Shown piece by piece: positions 17,136 to 25,201 of a DNA stretch of 36,066 nt. The position numbers and the translations under genes were made by a program. This stretch comes from Deltaproteobacteria bacterium HGW-Deltaproteobacteria-19 (GTDB lineage Bacteria; Desulfobacterota; Syntrophia; Syntrophales; PHBD01). The notes under the pieces are model-generated. The model was not told where the DNA came from, ran no database searches, and was given only the letters and a program-made list of their open reading frames with translations. The DNA is taken from assembly GCA_002841865.1 (NCBI GenBank), contig PHBD01000030.1, positions 1 to 36,066 of the forward strand, read 5' to 3'. The stretch's first letter is position 1; each line of letters starts with the position of its first letter.

Positions 17136-18655
17136 ACATCGGAGAATGGATTGAAAAGAGGGCCTTCACCCACCCGGACCGGGAATTCCTGAAAGACGGG
17201 GAGCGGGTCGAGAGCAACCGTGCCTTCAACGAGCGGGTCAACCGGACGGCCCGGGCGCTCCAGAACCTGGACATCGTGAAGGGCGAGCGCTTGGCCCTCC
17301 TGATGGGTAACACGAGCGAGTTCCTGGAGATCTTCTTCGCCTGCGCCAAGACGGGGGCCATCCTGGTGCCGGTGAACTACCGCCTGGCGGGGCCGGAGAT
17401 CGAATACATCCTCCGCGATTCGGCCCCCCGGGGGCTCGTCTATGCCGCCGAGTTCACCGAGAAGGCGGCGCCCCTCAAGGATTCGAACCTGGGGATCCGC
17501 CACTGGATCCGCCATGGCGGCGACTCTCTTCCCGGGGAATCGCTCCTGGCGGACCTGACGGCAACCGAGTCGGATGGCGAGCCGTCGCCGATGGAGGAAG
17601 TGACGCCGGAGGACCCCCTCTTCATCATGTACACCTCCGGGACGACGGGCGATCCGAAAGGGGCCGTCCTGACCCACGGGAACATCCTCTTCGGGGCCGT
17701 CCATTCCCTCATCGGCTACGGCGTCAACCGGACCTACCGGTCCCTCGTCGTGGCGCCCCTCTTCCACATCGGCGCCCTGGCGGCGTCGGTCACGCCGGTC
17801 ATCTACGCCGGCGGGTCCGTCGTCCTGTCGGGATTCTTCAACGCCTCGGAGGTCCTCCTGACCATCGTCCGGGAGCGGATCAATTACATGTTCGCCGTCC
17901 CGGTCATGTTCCAGCTTATGTCGGACACGCCCGAGTGGGCCGGGGCGGACCTGTCCCACGTCCACTTCTTCATCTCCGGCGGTGCGCCGATCCCGCTCCC
18001 GGTCATCCGGAAGTACCAGGACGAGAAGGGAATCGGCTTCGTCCAGGGCTACGCCCTCACGGAGACGGGGCGACTCACGTCGCTGGACCTGGAGGACGCC
18101 GTCCGGAAGGCCGGGTCCGTGGGCAAGGAGGTCTTCCACGTGCGGCTCCGCATCGTCGACGACCAGGACCGGGACGTCGCCCCCGGGGAGCCCGGGGAGA
18201 TCGTCGTCCGGGGCCCCAATGTCTTCGCGGGATACTGGCGGAAGCCGAAAGAGACTGCGGAGGCCAAGAAGGGCGGCTGGTTCCGCACCGGCGACATGGG
18301 GCGGCGGGACGAGGACGGGTTTCTCTACATCATCGGCCGCAAGGTGGAGATGATCATCTCCTCCGGGGAGAACATCTACCCCGCCGAGGTGGAACGGGCG
18401 ATCCAGTCCCTTCCGGCGGTGAAGGAGGCGGCGGCCGTGGGCATGCCGGACCCGAAGCGGGGCGAGGTGGTGGCGGCCTTCGTTCTGCTCAGGGAGGGCG
18501 AGGCCGTGACGGAGGAGGAGATCCTGGCGGGGCTCCAGGGGAAGATCGCCCCCTTCAAGATGCCGAAGCGGGTCTTCTTCGTCGATTCCTTCCCCCGGAA
18601 TCCCGGCGGCAAGATCCTCAAGCGCATCCTCCAGAAGCGCCTGCGGGAGGGATGA
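17132..18655 (+). CDS. AMP-forming acyl-CoA synthetase/ligase
   Basis: The 507-residue enzyme belongs to the ANL adenylate-forming superfamily and would activate a carboxylic acid as acyl-AMP and transfer it to CoA or possibly a carrier protein. All core motifs are present: the P-loop-like MYTSGTTGDPKG near residue 166, GYALTETG near 309, GWFRTGDMGRRDEDGF near 385 and the C-terminal catalytic lysine context NPGGKILKR. The length fits medium/long-chain or aryl-CoA ligases; the substrate cannot be read from the sequence. It overlaps the preceding CLF-like gene by four nt (ATGA), and its product probably supplies or recycles the acyl substrate of the KS pair. Confidence 0.88.
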   Translation: MNIGEWIEKRAFTHPDREFLKDGERVESNRAFNERVNRTARALQNLDIVKGERLALLMGNTSEFLEIFFACAKTGAILVPVNYRLAGPEIEYILRDSAPRGLVYAAEFTEKAAPLKDSNLGIRHWIRHGGDSLPGESLLADLTATESDGEPSPMEEVTPEDPLFIMYTSGTTGDPKGAVLTHGNILFGAVHSLIGYGVNRTYRSLVVAPLFHIGALAASVTPVIYAGGSVVLSGFFNASEVLLTIVRERINYMFAVPVMFQLMSDTPEWAGADLSHVHFFISGGAPIPLPVIRKYQDEKGIGFVQGYALTETGRLTSLDLEDAVRKAGSVGKEVFHVRLRIVDDQDRDVAPGEPGEIVVRGPNVFAGYWRKPKETAEAKKGGWFRTGDMGRRDEDGFLYIIGRKVEMIISSGENIYPAEVERAIQSLPAVKEAAAVGMPDPKRGEVVAAFVLLREGEAVTEEEILAGLQGKIAPFKMPKRVFFVDSFPRNPGGKILKRILQKRLREG

Positions 18656-19797
18656 TGGAGATCCTGCCCTGGACCGGCGAGCACCGGGCCTTCCGTGAGG
18701 ACTTCCGCGGGTTCCTCGCCAGAGAGGTCTTTCCCTTCGTGGACCGGTGGGAGTCCGACGGCATCGTCCCCCGGTCAGCCTGGCGGGCCATGGGCGCGGC
18801 GGGGTTTCTCTGCACCGACGTGCCCCGGGAGTACGGCGGCCGCGGCCTCGATTTCCTATATTCCGTCATTGTCGTGGACGAGATGGCGAAGACGAACTGC
18901 TACGGCCTCTCGCCCCGGCTCCACAGCAACGTGGTCGTCCCCTACATCACATCCTTCGCCTCGGAAGAGCTCAAGCACCGCTATCTCCCCGGGTGCATCG
19001 CCGGCGAGATCGTCACCGGCATCGCCATGACGGAGCCCCACGCCGGGAGCGACGTGGCGGCCATCCGAACGAGCGCCGTGGAGGACGGCGACGTCGTGGT
19101 CCTGAACGGCCAGAAGACCTTCATCTCCAATGGAACCAACGGCGACCTCTTCGTGGTGGCCGCCAAGGACCCGGCGACGGAGGACCCCCACCGGGCCGTG
19201 GACATCTACCTGGTGGAGGGGAAGACCCCCGGGTTCGAACGGGGGCGCCGGCTGAAGAAGGCGGGCTGGCACAGCCAGGACACGACGGAGATCTTCTTCC
19301 ACGACTGCCGGGTGCCCCTGACCCACCGCCTCGGCGGGAAGGGCTCGGGATTCAAGAACCTGATGCGGCACCTCCAGCCGGAGCGCCTCGTCGTGGCCAT
19401 CGGCGCCGTCTCCGCGGCGGAGTGGGTCCTGGAGCACACGATTTCCCACGTGAAGGGGACGGACGTTTCGGGGCGGGCCCTGTCGTCGTTCCAGCACGTC
19501 CGCTTCGAGATCGCCGAGATGGCGACGGAGGTCCGGATCGGCCGGACCTTCGTGGACAAGCTCATCGCCGACCACATCGAGGGGATGAACGTCGTCCGGG
19601 AGGTCTCCATGGCCAAGTGGTGGACCACCGAGACGGCCTGGCGGATCGCCGACCGGTGCCTCCAGCTCCACGGCCGTCTGGGCCTCGACGAGAGCGGCCC
19701 CCTCGCCCGGGCCTGGCGGGACCTCCGCGTCACCCGCATCCTCGCCGGCACCAATGAAATCATGAAAGGCATCATCGCCCGGATGACGGGGGTATAA
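18652..19797 (+). CDS. Acyl-CoA dehydrogenase family flavoprotein
   Basis: The 381-residue protein has the ACAD fold with FAD-binding MTEPHAGSDVA near residue 125 and the C-terminal AGTNEIMKGIIAR. The position that carries the catalytic Glu in short- and medium-chain enzymes (YEGT) is Ala (LAGT). Long-chain and isovaleryl enzymes place the base on another helix, and a Glu is present there (VLEHT), so activity is still plausible. It would introduce an alpha-beta double bond into an acyl-CoA. ATG at 18652 overlaps the ligase stop by four nt; 18655 is an alternative. Tight coupling with the ligase suggests the two act in sequence on the same acyl chain. Confidence 0.87.
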   Translation: MMEILPWTGEHRAFREDFRGFLAREVFPFVDRWESDGIVPRSAWRAMGAAGFLCTDVPREYGGRGLDFLYSVIVVDEMAKTNCYGLSPRLHSNVVVPYITSFASEELKHRYLPGCIAGEIVTGIAMTEPHAGSDVAAIRTSAVEDGDVVVLNGQKTFISNGTNGDLFVVAAKDPATEDPHRAVDIYLVEGKTPGFERGRRLKKAGWHSQDTTEIFFHDCRVPLTHRLGGKGSGFKNLMRHLQPERLVVAIGAVSAAEWVLEHTISHVKGTDVSGRALSSFQHVRFEIAEMATEVRIGRTFVDKLIADHIEGMNVVREVSMAKWWTTETAWRIADRCLQLHGRLGLDESGPLARAWRDLRVTRILAGTNEIMKGIIARMTGV

Positions 19798-19825
19798 AAG
19801 GGTCTGCTCTCTTTTTGAGGAAGCC

Positions 19826-20935
19826 ATGAACGTCCGGATCGTAAATCTTCACCCGGGGTGCGAGAACAACGCCCTGTTTCTTTCCCGGGCCAGGCGGTAC
19901 TTCGAGCTGAATGGCCATGGGGTAGGGGGCGACGGGGAGTCGGACCTGGTGTTCGTGGGTGCTTGCGTCGTGACCGATCAGATGAGGCGGCGTTGTGAGG
20001 CGGCCGTTGTCGAGGGGATGCGCCGCCATACCCGGGCTGACTTCATCGTCTTCGGCTGCCTGGCGGCGTTTCCCGAGGACCTGCAGGCGTGCCTCGGCGG
20101 GGAGGCCGCCCGGATCCGGTTCATCCCGTACGGAGCGAGCGCCGAACTGGACGCCCTCGTCGGGGCGCGCGTTCCTTTCGAGACCGTCCACGTCTCGCGC
20201 CTGGACGGGCACCGGCCCTACCAGCCCCGCATGGGACCGGACGACCGCTACCTCCTGATCGCCCAGGGATGCGCCAACGACTGCAGCTACTGCAGCATCC
20301 GTCTGGCCAAGGGGCGGGTCCGGAGCCGGCCGGCGGAGGAGATCGAGGCGGAGGCCCGCGAGCTGTATGGCCAGGGCGTCCGGACCGTGACCCTGCTTGC
20401 GGACGACTGCGGCTCCTATGGCCTCGACCGTGACGACGACCTGCCAGGGCTGCTCGGGCGGATCTGCGAAATCGCCCCGGACCTCCGGATCAAGCTCTAC
20501 ACGGTGTTCCCGGCCCTGTTCCTGAACTATGCCGACCGGCTGGAGCCGTTTTTCGCCGCCGGGCGCATCCCCTATGTCTGCCTGCCCGCCCAGTCCGCCT
20601 CTCCGCGCATCCTGGACCTGATGAACCGCCGCTACGACCCGGGCCGCCTGGCTGAAACGGTCTTGCGGCTCCGTTCCCTCGATCCCGGCGTCTTCGTCTA
20701 TTCCCACTTCATCTTCGCGTTTCCCACGGAGACCTGGGAGGAGCTGGCAGAAAGCGTCTCCTTCGCCGGCCTGTTCGACCACTCCGTCTTCATCGGCTAC
20801 GGCGGGAACCGCCTGACCCGGGCGGCGGTTCTGGCCTCCCGGTATGACGACCGGGACCGACAGGCCAAGGCGGATTACCTGGGTCGGCTGGTGGCGGAAG
20901 GAAAGCTCGCCTCGTTCGTGGTGCCCTATGCCTGA
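19826..20935 (+). CDS. Methylthiotransferase-like radical SAM enzyme without TRAM domain (first copy)
   Basis: This 369-residue protein has the architecture of MiaB/RimO/MtaB methylthiotransferases minus the C-terminal TRAM RNA-binding domain. An N-terminal UPF0004-type domain carries the three expected cysteines (Cys12 in HPGCENN, Cys47 in VGACVVTD, Cys78 in FGCLAAF). The radical SAM motif CANDCSYC is at 149-156, followed by LLADDCGSYG and LDLMNRRYD. Known relatives insert sulfur or a methylthio group at an unactivated C-H bond of tRNA or ribosomal protein S12; loss of TRAM suggests a different, probably small or peptide, substrate. GAGGA precedes the ATG. It is a paralogue of the next gene, with which it overlaps by 8 nt. 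Confidence 0.8.
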   Translation: MNVRIVNLHPGCENNALFLSRARRYFELNGHGVGGDGESDLVFVGACVVTDQMRRRCEAAVVEGMRRHTRADFIVFGCLAAFPEDLQACLGGEAARIRFIPYGASAELDALVGARVPFETVHVSRLDGHRPYQPRMGPDDRYLLIAQGCANDCSYCSIRLAKGRVRSRPAEEIEAEARELYGQGVRTVTLLADDCGSYGLDRDDDLPGLLGRICEIAPDLRIKLYTVFPALFLNYADRLEPFFAAGRIPYVCLPAQSASPRILDLMNRRYDPGRLAETVLRLRSLDPGVFVYSHFIFAFPTETWEELAESVSFAGLFDHSVFIGYGGNRLTRAAVLASRYDDRDRQAKADYLGRLVAEGKLASFVVPYA

Positions 20936-22094
20936 TCCCGCGGCAGCCCCGAAGCCCGGCATCTTCGTCTTCAACCCGAGCAGGCGCTGCGCCCCCGGGG
21001 CATACCTCTTCACCCAGGCGGTCCGCTTCTTCCTCCTGAACGGCCACCCCCTGGTGCGGGACATCCGGGAGGCCGGGATTATCCTGGTGAACTCCTGCTG
21101 CGTCACGGAGGGAAAGATCGACACGTCCCTGGCGGCGCTGGAGACCGCCAGGGCTCAGGGGAAGGGGAAGACCGTGATTCTCCTGGGCTGTCTGGCCGGC
21201 CTGCCGGATGCCCCGTTCGACCCGGAGGGGATGCTGTGCGTCGGTCCGAAGGACCTGGACCTTCTCGACGCGCATTTTCCCCACCGGATCCCCGTCGGGG
21301 CGGCCGCGGCGAGCCGCCTGCCGCCGGAGTTCTTCCTGCCGGGCCAGCACCTCGGACCGCAGGACGCCTTCCTCTTCATCGGGCAGGGGTGCGTCAACGG
21401 ATGCTCCTACTGCAACATCCGCCGCGCGAAGGGCGGCCTGGCGAGCGTACCCGTGGAGGCGGTCCTCTCCCGGGCCCGCAGCGGGCTGGACCGCGGCGTG
21501 CGGGAATTCGCCCTGCTGGCGGACGACTGCGCCAGCTACGGCCGGGACATCGGGAGCGATCTGGCCGAACTGGTTGCCCAGCTCCTCGGGCTGGACGGCG
21601 GCCTGTCGCTCAAGCTGAGCTATGTGTTCCCGGCCTTCGTGGAGGAGCGCTTCGACGATCTGGCGCCGCTTTTCGCCACCGGGCGCATCCGCTATGCGAA
21701 CATCCCGCTCCAGTCGGGCTCGCAGCGCATCCTGGACCTGATGAACCGGCGCTATCCAGTCGGCCGGGTCGTGGAGCGCGTGCGGCGGCTCCGGGAGATC
21801 GCCCCCGGGTCGCTCCTCTGTACCCATGTCCTCATCAATTTTCCCACGGAGACCCGGGATGATTTCGAGGCGTCCCTCGCCCTGGCGGACGCCTTCCGCG
21901 ACACGTATTTTCTCCACTATTCGGACAACCGGGGGACCCCGGCGGCCCTCCTGGAGCCGAAAGTGCCGGCGGAGGAGGCGCTGTGGCGGCTGGATGCCGC
22001 TGCGGATTTCGTGAACGCCCGGGGGCGGGGGGTGGTGATCCGGGATTTCGACTGCGACCTGCCCTACAACCTCAGCCGGGATCGGGGTGCCTGA
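20928..22094 (+). CDS. Methylthiotransferase-like radical SAM enzyme without TRAM domain (second copy)
   Basis: The 388-residue product parallels the preceding protein. UPF0004-like cysteines lie at 21 (SRRCAPG), 57 (NSCCVTEG) and 88 (LGCLAG). The radical SAM motif CVNGCSYC is at 155-162, then LLADDCASYGRD, LQSGSQRILDLMNRRY and FPTETRDDF. It too ends without a TRAM domain. The similarity between the two is obvious in the middle and weak at both ends, consistent with an old tandem duplication and separate specialisation. The ATG lies inside the end of the previous gene, implying coupled translation. Each could act on a different site of one substrate, or the two could form a heterodimer; both are inference. 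Confidence 0.8.
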   Translation: MPDPAAAPKPGIFVFNPSRRCAPGAYLFTQAVRFFLLNGHPLVRDIREAGIILVNSCCVTEGKIDTSLAALETARAQGKGKTVILLGCLAGLPDAPFDPEGMLCVGPKDLDLLDAHFPHRIPVGAAAASRLPPEFFLPGQHLGPQDAFLFIGQGCVNGCSYCNIRRAKGGLASVPVEAVLSRARSGLDRGVREFALLADDCASYGRDIGSDLAELVAQLLGLDGGLSLKLSYVFPAFVEERFDDLAPLFATGRIRYANIPLQSGSQRILDLMNRRYPVGRVVERVRRLREIAPGSLLCTHVLINFPTETRDDFEASLALADAFRDTYFLHYSDNRGTPAALLEPKVPAEEALWRLDAAADFVNARGRGVVIRDFDCDLPYNLSRDRGA

Positions 22095-22095
22095 C

Positions 22096-23607
22096 ATGGC
22101 CCTGCCGCTCATCAAGGTCGTCCAGCTCACCCTCACCAACCGGTGCCAGCTCAACTGCGGGCACTGCGGGGTGGCGGAGCTCAGGAACGTCATGCCCGGC
22201 GAGCTGACCCTGGAGCAGATCGACGACGTCTTCCGGGACCTCCGGCTGGCCGGCTGCCTGGTGGTGGACCTCTTCGGCGGCGAGCCGACGCTGCGGAAGG
22301 ACCTGTTTGAGATTATCCGGCGCGGAAAGGCCTCCGGATTCATGATGTCCCTGGAGACGAACGGCTGGCTCCTGGACGGGGCCTTCGTCCGGGATCTGGA
22401 AGCGGCGGGCCTGGATCAGATCTACCTCAGCCTGGACGATTACCGCCCGGAAGAGCACGACCGGCGGAGGGGAAGGGCGGGGAGCTTCGAGCGGGCCGTC
22501 CGGGCGCTGGAGCTGGTGGCGGCGACCTCCATGATTGTTCACGTCTCCATCGTGCCGCAGACGGCCGAATTCTTCACCGGTGGCGGCATGAATCGGTTCA
22601 TGGCCTTTGTCCTGGCGAAGGGGGCTGAGAAGGTGCGGCTCCTCCTGCCCCGCTTTTCCGGCCGGTCGGCCCGCCCCGACGGGACCCCCTTTGCGGCCCG
22701 CCGGGAGCGGGATCTCTTCGCCTGCATCGCCCCGGAGTACACGCCCCATATCTACGTTCACACACCGGGAACGCCGGTGGGAGAGACGAATAAGTGCACG
22801 GCCAAGAACATCTTCTGCCACATCATGAGCAACGGCTGGATCGCCCCCTGCCCGTACCTGCCCCTCGTCTTCGGTGACGCGACGCGCGAGTCCGTGGTGG
22901 AGGTGTTCGAGCGGATGCAGTCCCATCCGCTGGTCCGGCTGGGCGGCGACACCTGCCCGATGCGGAACCCCGACTACATCGAGGAGCATATCCGTCCGAT
23001 GGGAGCGGGACGCCCCTTCTATCCCATCGCCTCGGAGAACCAGGTGGATCTCGGCGCCCCCTGCCCGCCGGACTGCCGCGGCTGCGATGCCGCCGGAAGG
23101 CCGCCACGCAGGCCCGCCGAGGCGGTGATCCGTGACCTTCAGGCCGTGGATCCGAACTACCGGAGCATCGAGTTCTACGGCGGGGATGCGCTGGTCCGGG
23201 CTGATCTGATCGGCATTCTCGGCCGGGTTCTCCCGGGCATGGATATCAGCCTTTGGACCACCGGCCGCTTCGTGCCGGAGGATCCGGGGTTCCGGGAACG
23301 GCTGCGCTCCTTTCCCGTCCGCGCAATCCGGGTGATGATGCCTCTTGACGGTGCGGGGACGCCGGGCGGCTTTGGAGACGCCCTGGGACGGATCCGGGCC
23401 GTTCAAGGGCTGGGCATCCCCGTCCATCTGTACGCGCCGGCGGACGCCCCGGCGGAGGCGCACCGTATCATGGCCGAAAACGCGGCCCGACTGGGGGTGG
23501 AGCGGATCTATCTCTTCCTCCGGGATTCGGCAATGCCCCTGCCGAACGCGGTCGCCTGTTTCGGCAAGGCCCTCGGCCGGGCTTCACTGGCCTGGGCCCG
23601 ACCTTGA
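22096..23607 (+). CDS. Radical SAM/SPASM protein with a second radical-SAM-like C-terminal half
   Basis: The 503-residue protein starts with a standard radical SAM domain: CQLNCGHC at residues 17-24, DLFGGEPTLRKDL and LETNGW. A SPASM/twitch-like cysteine set follows (Cys234, Cys241, Cys252 in IAPCPYL, and a further CP near 289). The remaining 180 residues are unusual. A second CX3CX2C (Cys323, Cys327, Cys330 in CPPDCRGC) is followed by FYGGDALVRADL (compare GGEP), then LWTTGRF and RVMMPLDG in the order of barrel strands. This looks like a degenerate duplicate radical SAM domain. SPASM proteins commonly modify peptides or enzymes. It starts one nt after the previous stop. Confidence 0.82.
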   Translation: MALPLIKVVQLTLTNRCQLNCGHCGVAELRNVMPGELTLEQIDDVFRDLRLAGCLVVDLFGGEPTLRKDLFEIIRRGKASGFMMSLETNGWLLDGAFVRDLEAAGLDQIYLSLDDYRPEEHDRRRGRAGSFERAVRALELVAATSMIVHVSIVPQTAEFFTGGGMNRFMAFVLAKGAEKVRLLLPRFSGRSARPDGTPFAARRERDLFACIAPEYTPHIYVHTPGTPVGETNKCTAKNIFCHIMSNGWIAPCPYLPLVFGDATRESVVEVFERMQSHPLVRLGGDTCPMRNPDYIEEHIRPMGAGRPFYPIASENQVDLGAPCPPDCRGCDAAGRPPRRPAEAVIRDLQAVDPNYRSIEFYGGDALVRADLIGILGRVLPGMDISLWTTGRFVPEDPGFRERLRSFPVRAIRVMMPLDGAGTPGGFGDALGRIRAVQGLGIPVHLYAPADAPAEAHRIMAENAARLGVERIYLFLRDSAMPLPNAVACFGKALGRASLAWARP

Positions 23608-23650
23608 AAAACAGGCTTGGATCAATGCCCCGTCTGCAGGAGGAGGCGGA

Positions 23651-23746
23651 ATGGCGCGAATTCACGGGACGATGCCCGATTATGCCGCAAGCCGGGGGAA
23701 TTTTTCGTTGTATTTTGGGGGACGGATAGGTAAAAGGCCATACTGA
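23651..23746 (+). CDS. Possible small peptide, candidate precursor (31 aa)
   Basis: A 31-codon frame begins at ATG 23651, 43 nt after the SPASM radical SAM gene. Its ribosome-binding site is one of the strongest in the window: AGGAGGAGG at 23638-23646, with the first AGGAGG 7 nt from ATG. The peptide reads MARIHGTMPDY followed by a Gly/aromatic/Arg-rich tail (SLYFGGRIGKRPY) and has no cysteine. Size, position and Shine-Dalgarno strength resemble precursor-peptide genes of radical-SAM-modified RiPPs. It could equally be a chance frame in high-GC DNA, since nothing in its sequence matches a known precursor family. Confidence 0.3.
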   Translation: MARIHGTMPDYAASRGNFSLYFGGRIGKRPY

Positions 23747-23828
23747 TCGTCCAGGCAAACCCGGCCTTCGCGGAGCGGAAAAATCAGCGAGGGCCGCAGG
23801 AATCCACGCGGGGAGGGAAGGTTCCAAA

Positions 23829-24005
23829 ATGCAGGAAATCTTGACGGCCGTCACCTACCTGGTGGTCTGGCTCCTCTGCGAGCGGGTCATCGGGATCGAG
23901 AGCGGACTGGTGAATCTGATTGTCTCGCTGGGGGCGGCCGTGGGCGTTTACGTCTTCATCGCCGTCCGGGACCACCGCAAGAAGAAAGAAAGCGGAGAGC
24001 CCTAG
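23829..24005 (+). CDS. Small membrane protein, 58 aa, unknown function
   Basis: ATG 23829 has GGGAGGGAAGG upstream and opens a 58-residue frame (MQEILTAVTYLVVWLLCERV and on). It encodes two hydrophobic segments (about residues 4-20 and 26-46) separated by a short IGIESG turn, and a strongly basic tail (RDHRKKKESGE). This predicts a two-helix inner-membrane hairpin with the basic end in the cytoplasm. It follows the radical SAM genes on the same strand and may be the last gene of that operon. No function is recognised. Confidence 0.6.
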   Translation: MQEILTAVTYLVVWLLCERVIGIESGLVNLIVSLGAAVGVYVFIAVRDHRKKKESGEP

Positions 24006-24159
24006 CGGCCGCCGGTTTCGAATCCACGAAGACCAGCGCCGCCGCCGTCATCGCCGGCCCCATCCGCCGCCCGGCCGTTTCAGCGGCGGACACGGGATGA
24101 AGACCCGTCCTTTCCCCGGGACGCATGGTTTTCCATTGCTGCGGTTGCAGGTCCGTCCT

Positions 24160-25191
24160 TTATCCCCCCGCCACAAGCACCTTTGCTCCCCGGATCTTTC
24201 CTTCCGTCAGTTCCGCCAGGGCCCGGTTCGCCTCCTCCAGGGAATACGCCAGCACTTCCGGCCGGATGGGGATCTCCGCCGCCATGGCCAGGAATTCCGA
24301 AATGTCCCGGCGGGACACATTGGCCACGCTCTTGATCTCCTTCTCCATCCAGAGATGTTCGGGGTAATGGAGGGAGAGGATGGTCTCCTTGTCGCCCTCC
24401 TCCTTGCGGATCGCGTTGATCACCAGCCGGCCTCCCGGGGCCAGGTTTTTCAGGGCCTCCACGATGGGCTTCCAGGCGGGGGTCGTGTCGATCACGGCGT
24501 TGAGCCGTTCCGGGGCCGTATCGGCCGTATCCCCCGCCCAGACGGCGCCCAGTTCCCGGGCGAAGGACCGCTCCCGTTCGCTTCGGGCGAAGACGAAGAC
24601 GGGCGTGTCGGGGAAACGGTGCCGGACGAGCCGCAGGACCAGATGGGCCGAGGCTCCGAATCCTGTCAGGCCCAGACGCTGCCCGTTTTGAAGGCCCGAC
24701 AGCCGGAGGGACCGCCAGCCGATGGCTCCCGCACACAGGAGAGGCGCCGCCTCGATGTCGCTGAAGACCGGCGGCAGGGGATGGGCGAAGGCTTCCGGAA
24801 CGGTCATGTATTCAGCGTACCCTCCATCCGCGTCCCGTCCCGTCGCCTTGAAGTCCGGGCAGAGATTCTCGTTTCCCCCCAGGCAGAACGAGCAGCGGCC
24901 GCAGGCACGGTTGATCCAGCCTACGCCGACCCGTTCTCCGACCGGAAACCGCTCCGCTCCGGGTCCACGCCCGATGACGCGGCCCACGACCTGATGGCCC
25001 GGAATGACGGGGAAGCGGGGCGGCGGCGTCCGTCCCTCGATCTCGTCCAGCTCCGTGTGGCAGACGCCGCAGGCGGAGACCCGGAGCAGGACCTCGCCTT
25101 CTCCCGGAACGGGGGTGGGAACCTCTGCAAACTCCAGGGGAGCGCGGTTCTCGCTGAAATGGGAGATTCCCTTCAGGATCATCGCCTTCAC
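24160..25191 (-). CDS. Zinc-dependent alcohol dehydrogenase (MDR family)
   Basis: The 343-residue protein has the medium-chain dehydrogenase layout: catalytic-zinc ligands in CGVCHTELD and PGHQVVGRV, and the four-cysteine structural zinc loop CGRCSFCLGGNENLC. The nucleotide-binding fold follows, with a somewhat unusual glycine motif (LTGFGASAHL). It oxidises or reduces an alcohol/aldehyde with NAD(P); similarity to the AdhA/cinnamyl-type group suggests a broad substrate range. The start is GTG at 25191, since an AGGAG overlapping the end of the upstream gene is well placed for it; ATG 25182 is an alternative. It is translationally coupled to the enolase-superfamily gene before it. Confidence 0.85.
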   Translation of the reverse strand: MKAMILKGISHFSENRAPLEFAEVPTPVPGEGEVLLRVSACGVCHTELDEIEGRTPPPRFPVIPGHQVVGRVIGRGPGAERFPVGERVGVGWINRACGRCSFCLGGNENLCPDFKATGRDADGGYAEYMTVPEAFAHPLPPVFSDIEAAPLLCAGAIGWRSLRLSGLQNGQRLGLTGFGASAHLVLRLVRHRFPDTPVFVFARSERERSFARELGAVWAGDTADTAPERLNAVIDTTPAWKPIVEALKNLAPGGRLVINAIRKEEGDKETILSLHYPEHLWMEKEIKSVANVSRRDISEFLAMAAEIPIRPEVLAYSLEEANRALAELTEGKIRGAKVLVAGG

Positions 25192-25201
25192 GGGGGCGCT
25201 C

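Noticed and set aside
14663-23607. Ladderane-lipid type cluster
   Set aside because: KS plus radical SAM genes recall anammox ladderane clusters, but the carrier protein, dehydratase, desaturase and methyltransferase genes expected there are missing and the radical SAM types differ.
24092-24108. ACGGG-N7-CCCGT hairpin followed by CCTTTCC between the small membrane protein and the convergent alcohol dehydrogenase, as a terminator
   Set aside because: A five-pair stem with no real T run is too weak; nothing else in 24006-24159 stands out.
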